Positions 18,840-23,697 of a stretch of 23,697 nt of DNA are shown piece by piece. Numbering within the stretch: position 1 is the first letter of the stretch; every line of letters starts with the position of its first letter. Made by a program: the position numbers and the translations under genes. The stretch is from Leucogyrophana mollusca (lineage: Eukaryota; Basidiomycota; Agaricomycetes; Boletales). The notes under the pieces were generated by a model that did not search any database, was not told the DNA's origin, and saw only the letters and a program-made list of their open reading frames with translations. The DNA lies in the NCBI GenBank assembly GCA_021014945.1, contig MU266702.1, forward strand, positions 1-23,697, written 5' to 3'.

Positions 18840-19235
18840 ATGTCGATGTCATCGAACCCTATCGAGCCTTCAGGTGGGCGCCAAGTGCCCTGTCGTCCGA
18901 CGAGGGTTTTCAAGGGACACACCAAGTTGGTCACCTGTGTTGTGTGCATCCCGGACGGTCGGCATGTTGCAAGTTCATCCAGTGATAAGACCATCATTGT
19001 CTGGGATGTTGAGAGTGGTGGGCGAGATGGGCGACCGCTTCAGCATGATTCCAACGCCATGTGGGTAGCAATATCTCCCAATGGAAGGAGAATTGCGAGT
19101 GGAATAAAGAGAAGGGTAGTCGAACTGTTGGCTCGGCAGAGAAAACTACTTTCCTCGACAAGTTTTGCGCGGTGTAAGGATGGGGCACAGACAGGTGCCA
19201 CTAACAGTAAGAAAAACGCGTCAAGCAAAAAATGA
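18840..19235 (+). pseudogene. WD40 repeat protein W5, truncated after two blades
   Basis: The frame starts MSMSSNPIEPSGG and carries blade 1 (GHTKLVTCVVCIPDGRHVAS to IIVWDVESG) and most of blade 2 (VAISPNGRRIASGI). Homology to W2 and W4 fades at about 19105-19135. The frame then runs into a Lys/Ser-rich sequence of no recognisable family and stops at 19235 (131 aa). A propeller cannot form from two blades, so this is a truncated copy at the right edge of the array. The change from WD40 sequence to unrelated DNA probably marks the end of the duplication. The first blade is intact and the promoter is present, so a transcript is possible. Confidence 0.75.
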
Positions 19236-19542
19236 ACTTAGGGCCGTAAGCAGCGAGTAGTACAACGGCCGTCCTCTATGCTCCTGTTCCGCAGACCAAG
19301 GTCGGCCTTTCGTAACCAGGGCTCAGGAGGACACAGCGTCGACGTGTACAGCGGAAATATGTGTTTACAGTAGTAAAACTCACTGAAAGTGAAGCACACA
19401 AGCATTTTGCGGGGCGTTGTCACGCTTGTGGCCATTTGTTATGTTTTTTCTTTGTTTGTGTTAGTATTAGCTAACAAACGCGGTTTGCGGCACGTGATTG
19501 GACGCGTTGAGTTTTCAGCGGTCATGTTCTTTGACCACAACA
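19236..19542. other. Spacer and presumed promoter of the kinesin gene
   Basis: This 307-bp stretch holds no gene. I checked both strands by eye for a tRNA B-box and found none. A T-rich stretch (TTATGTTTTTTCTTTGTTTG) near 19438-19460 is typical of fungal promoters and lies about 90 bp before the kinesin ATG. Confidence 0.4.
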
Positions 19543-22500
19543 ATGTCGCACAAGATCAAGATCGCAGCAAGACTCAGACCGAGAATACACGACGAGATCG
19601 ACGACGACGGTGTCTCAATAACCCATTCAAATGACGGCCGACCCTCACAAATATCCGTTGCAAACCCTAGAGACCCGACCCAGATATTCAACTTTCCATT
19701 CACCTCCTGCTACGACCAGTCTTCCACCCAAGAAGAATTATTTGAGAACGACGTACAGCCGCTCATCAATGTTGTTTATAGCGGTGTCACTGTGACCATC
19801 TTTGCTTATGGCGTCACGTCATCTGGGAAGACCCACACGATGCAGGGCGACAAGACGAATCCCGGAGTTATTCCCCGTGTAGTCCGCGTGAGTACTCGTG
19901 TTGATGTCGTATGGGCTCTGGGTCGACCTTTCTGCAGGCGATGTTCCAGCAACAATCTACACTACAGCGCTCGAATGTCGCGCTGTCAGTCTCGTACATG
20001 GAGATATATAAAGACGAGGTGTACGACCTCCTGGTGAACCGCGAGACTGTGCGTAGCAAATTGCTGATACTTCGTGGCATACGCTTATGCATGACGAATC
20101 AGGCCCCGAAACTTCCTGTTAGAGAGAACGATGCCGGTCAGGTCTTTGTCGCCAACTTGACGTGTATACCTGTCGAATCCGTTCAGGAGTTCGATGCTAT
20201 TTATGCGTACGTTTCACTCCTTCCTACTTATGCTTCATCGTGCTTTCTCTGTCTTCTTACCTACACCATTCGCCTATATTACACTGTTTGCGCATTGAGC
20301 TAACATATGCCACAGAAGAGCCTCCAAACACCGCTCCGTCGGCTCCACTAACCTCAACCGCGCCTCATCTCGATCACACGCGGTCCTCACCATAACCGTT
20401 ACGATGACGGATTCTGCCGCTCAGAAGAGTACGTCTCCATTTGTTTTTTGGTGTATTTGTCGTTTGTCGTTTCTTACTATCTACCTCATTTGCACCTCAC
20501 CTTGTTTGACGTTCCCTTTATACAATAAACTCCTTCACATTGCCGTTTTCTAGCCCTTACAGGCAAAATCAATCTTGTCGACCTTGCCGGCTCCGAAAAC
20601 AACAAACTTACAGGGAACGATCCCACGCGGCTAGCGGAGAGCGCAGCTATCAATAAGAGCTTGAGCGTTCTCGGCCAGGTCGTGCATGCGTTGAATTCTG
20701 GTGCTGTAAGTGTGCCTTTCTTGCGTTGACTCCTTGGTTTTGGGTTTCCCCATTTTGGCGCTACGCGCTTGCCCAGCCCCCTATCTTTCTCTACTGTGCT
20801 CGGATGATCGGTGACCGACTTTACGCTGACCTGACTTTCATACTCTCGAAATTCCCTCAATCTCAAAACCGAACCATCACCTCTGTCAAACTAATTCTCG
20901 GAAACGCAGTCCCGCATCCCCTACCGCAACTCCAAACTCACCCGCATCCTCCAAGACGCCCTCGGCGGCTCCTCAGTGGGTCTGCTGATATGCAACTTGG
21001 CGCCGGGGGTGAAGTTTAGACAGGATACCTTGAATACGCTCAAGTGAGTCGTTTATTGTGCGCTCTGTAATTGTGCGGTGCATTCGTACGCGTTCTCGGA
21101 CCCGGTTGTTTGCCCTGGATGATCGTCTCCCTGCCGCACTTGAATGGCGTGCTGCAGAGCTCCTGCATCCTGACGATGTACTAACGCACAACCTCTCACC
21201 AGCTTCGCAGTGCGCACAAAGAACGTAGAGAACAAACCTGTTGTTAACGAACGCGGTACGTCTTGTTTCCCACCTCTTCGGCTCGTCTAACCCGTTCGGT
21301 TTATCAATGCAGACCTGAGACCCCAGCCAAAGCCCCATTTCGCAGCGGCCAGGCCCGTGCCGCAGGCCGCCAAGCTTGCACCTGCGGTGCTCCAGCCAAT
21401 TCAGATCCAGGGGACGGCGTCGTCTTCGTCTTCGGACGGGCCAGGGATGGGCCGGACGAGGGCATCTCTTGCTGGAGCAGGCGTGGTAGGCGTGGGGGCA
21501 GGTGGAATGGGCGGGCGCTCGAGACCCTCGAGGTTGCCGAGGGTTAGTGCCATTGGGGTAGGTGGTTCTGGGATGGGCATGGGCATGGGCATGGGAAGCG
21601 CAATGGGTAGTGGTTCAGGATCGGGAGTAGGGGCGGGGATGCTGCAACTCACGGACCGGGAAATCGATGAGCGGGTGGGTCTTCCCTTCAGCGGCACTCA
21701 GGGTGACTTGACAGTTTTTGATGTGCTGGATTTGCTTTTGGTAAACGTAGATTGCAAGGGCGGTGGAGGTCGAGGTTGCGAGGAGGCTTAAGGAGCGGGA
21801 GGATGAATATGAGAGGGAGCGAGAGCGCGAGCGCGAGAAGGAAGAGCAACGGCGCGCCGACGAAGACTTCGAGAAGCAGCGTCTTCGGGATGAGTTGGAG
21901 CAACACCGCATGCTCGCAGAATCCGACAAACAACGCGATGTTGATGACCACCACCTTAGCAGTGACGACCACGCGAGTTCGCGTCATCGAGACTTGGACG
22001 ACGAGCTCAAGGCGCGATTGACAGAGCTCGAGGAGAAATTGTGAGTGATTTCATCCCCTTGTTTTTCCCTCTGTATCCCTGGTTTGCTCCTCCCTCCCCT
22101 TGTCCCCATTTTCCGGCTTTTGGTTTTCCGAATCGTACTAATGTCGAACATGTCAACTGATCACGTATGTGTGCGTGGATAGCGAGCGGGGTGCGCAGGC
22201 GCAGACGGGCGTGCAGGCGGGTGTACAGGGTACGGTGCTTTCACCCGTGTCGAGGAAGAAAATGGGGAGGGCGTACGTCGCGCTTGCGAGAGCCAATTCA
22301 GAAAAGTGCGTTCTTTCACCTTTGTGAGCCCGGTGGGCCTTGCGGTGTTTAACTTGCCGCATCCTATTCTATGTATCCCTTGCCAACGCCCTACTCGGCA
22401 CCCTCCCTATTCTGACTCCGTGCATTCTCATCGACTCCACACCTACATTCAACGAACACAGGGGCAACCTCCAAACAGCCCTCGATCTCTATCGCACGGC

Positions 22501-23052
22501 AGAAACGTACGTCCCGGACAACATCAAGCTCAAAGAGAGGTGCGTTGCGTTTCCACACGAAGGAAAACATTTTGACAATGTCCTGTATTGTGTTCTGTTC
22601 CGTGCTCTGCGCCCCGTTTTCCCGTTCCGTTCTGTGATACGGTGCTGGGTGTTTGCCACGGTCGCCCTCATTGTATTTCTTGTGTGCCATGCAGAATCAT
22701 TGAGATCGAATGGGCGGTGAAGAACGGCCAGGAGTTTGTTCCTTCGCCAAAGCGCGTCAAGAAGCCCAAGGCCAAGGCGAAGAAGCGCCAGGGGCATACG
22801 AAGGAGGAGCCTATGGATGGGGAGGATCAATCGGGCCATTTGGTCGAGTCTGGGTCAAGCCACCTGGTCGACTCCGGTTCAAGCCACCTAGTCGAATCCA
22901 GCACGAGTCACTCACTGAACCCGCTCAAGAGGGTGAAAGCAGAGGAAGACGAGGACTTATACGGGCTTGGTGGTGCGGAAACGCCAGTGAAGAGGTATAG
23001 AGGTGCTGGCGATGTCAGGGTCGAAGGCCAGTGGGCACCGATGCAGATGTAG
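19543..23052 (+). CDS. Kinesin motor protein, kinesin-10/KIF22-like (740 aa, 12 exons)
   Basis: Exons are 19543-19887, 19938-20048, 20103-20206, 20316-20428, 20554-20705, 20910-21043, 21203-21255, 21313-21674, 21751-22040, 22183-22305, 22462-22539 and 22695-23052; all introns are GT-AG. The N-terminal motor (about 1-335) has the P-loop [13 protein letters not shown] (residues 88-100), switch I NRASSRSH (201-208), switch II DLAGSE (234-239) and the microtubule-binding [28 protein letters not shown] and [14 protein letters not shown] resemble KIF22. A Gly/Met/Ser-rich linker follows (about 339-445), then a Glu/Arg-rich coiled coil (about 455-555), a TPR-like [11 protein letters not shown]...LDLYRTAE segment and a Lys-rich nuclear-type stretch ([13 protein letters not shown]). 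Kinesin-10 proteins are mitotic chromokinesins, but the usual C-terminal helix-hairpin-helix is not seen. The start ATG is the first one in frame before IKIAARLRP. Confidence 0.9.
21569..21596 (+). repeat. Gly-Met microrepeat in the kinesin linker
   Basis: GGGATG is followed by several GGCATG hexamers, encoding alternating Gly and Met within the low-complexity linker between motor and coiled coil. Such a tract can vary in length by slippage. It remains in frame. Confidence 0.6.
22834..22905 (+). repeat. Three 24-bp in-frame repeats in the kinesin C-terminus
   Basis: Three consecutive 24-bp units (22834-22857, 22858-22881, 22882-22905) encode variants of SHLVESGS, and a partial fourth unit follows. 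They lie between the Lys-rich stretch and the final acidic segment. The units differ at synonymous sites, so they are not a very recent expansion. Confidence 0.7.
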
Positions 23053-23684
23053 ATGTAGCCTGTGTTGTCGCGTATTGAGATCTGCTCATGCTGCTTGTGT
23101 GGGTGAAAGTACAAGCATAGCTCATCCGTATGTATATAATACCCTATTGTTACGTATGCATCGTTTCAAGGTTCCAGTATCAGCTGAGTCCTATGATATA
23201 CGATGCCAAGTGGATGACACTAGCGCTCCGAGTCTACCAGCTATGCAGTGCGCATATGCAGTGTATGCCAATAATGATAGTGACGAGCGACTTCTTGCAC
23301 GTCATGGCCATGGTTGCTTTCACCATGTTTATCTCGCGCCCTTGGTAATAGTACAAGTGTTTGGTTCCAGCCATGGCGTTGTCACGCACCAAAAGTGTTT
23401 GGTAGCGAGAACATTGAATATTGACGAATATACGATGCCAAATGCAGCACAGGACGATCCTTCACTCAATAATTCCCAATTCGGATGATCTCCACTCGCT
23501 CAATTCGTCTTATCGCACCACACCGGCATTCATCACGGCAATCACGTAACACAAACGATTATTTGCAGACGCGCGTCTTTTTCATTTTCCCCACCACCTA
23601 TCACATTCAGACGCCCGCTATCACACTCGTTACAATCACGTTTACCACATCCCGACATCACTTGACGCCCACCGCATATCCGCT
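23053..23684. other. Kinesin 3' flank and upstream region of the next gene
   Basis: I see no gene in these 630 bp. The first part is probably the kinesin 3' UTR. TATATAATA near 23131-23140 is AT-rich but isolated. From about 23480 the sequence becomes rich in CAC/ATCAC and pyrimidines, as in fungal 5' UTRs, leading to the ATG at 23685. Confidence 0.4.
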
Positions 23685-23697
23685 ATGTCTGCCATCA
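23685..23697 (+). CDS. Possible start of the next gene (edge fragment)
   Basis: ATGTCTGCCATCA (M-S-A-I) follows a pyrimidine- and CAC-rich leader with CCGCT before the ATG. This looks like a fungal translation start, but only four codons are visible, so it is weakly supported. Confidence 0.25.

Noticed and set aside
1219..19135. Transposable element as the cause of the repeats
   Set aside because: No terminal repeats, reverse transcriptase, integrase or DDE transposase motif was seen. A helix-turn-helix-like ISIGAVARML on the minus strand near 14.0 kb is too short and broken to count.
19236..19440. tRNA or other small RNA gene between W5 and the kinesin
   Set aside because: No B-box or cloverleaf could be formed by eye on either strand.

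Overview
The window looks like a basidiomycete (Agaricomycete) chromosome segment. It has short GT-AG introns (mostly 45-75 nt), compact genes, a fungal TKL-type protein kinase with an HGDLK catalytic loop, and a tandem family of WD40 proteins with multi-exon tails of a kind familiar from mushroom-forming fungi, perhaps Boletales. The lineage is an inference from style, not from a marker gene. Layout, left to right. The 3' half of a protein kinase gene (50-877) runs in from the left edge. A tandem array of WD40 genes, all on the + strand, then fills about 1.2-19.2 kb. I call the copies W1 (3195), W2 (8494), W3 (12827, broken by a 10-N assembly gap), W4 (15447) and W5 (18840, truncated). W2 and W4 can be spliced into complete 7-exon genes (558 and 572 aa) in which every intron is phase 0. 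Each has a single-exon seven-bladed beta-propeller followed by a tail with a basic Trp/Arg helix, a Ser/Asp/Glu stretch and a Cys-aromatic-Arg C-terminus. W1 has the same structure but carries a nonsense codon in exon 4 and a deletion joining exon 5 to exon 7. The copies share a TATA-like box 111-123 bp before the ATG, 5' flanks and 3' flanks, so the unit of duplication was the gene plus several kb of surroundings. The DNA between the WD40 genes is not featureless. On the minus strand it holds decayed pieces of other genes: a SAM-dependent methyltransferase (twice), the N-terminal hinge of a cytochrome P450, a later P450 segment (twice) and the FAD-binding start of an amine oxidase (twice clearly, and weakly in two more places). 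They look like remnants of a metabolic neighbourhood duplicated along with the WD40 genes and then degraded. To the right of the array lies an apparently intact 12-exon kinesin gene (19543-23052, 740 aa) whose motor resembles kinesin-10/KIF22, with a coiled coil and a TPR-like tail. A possible start codon of a further gene lies at the right edge (23685). The most interesting point is that the paralogous propellers differ chiefly at positions predicted to lie on the propeller surface, while the structural residues are conserved. This is the pattern expected of a diversifying recognition family. The assembly gap inside W3 suggests that near-identical copies were collapsed, so the real array may be larger.
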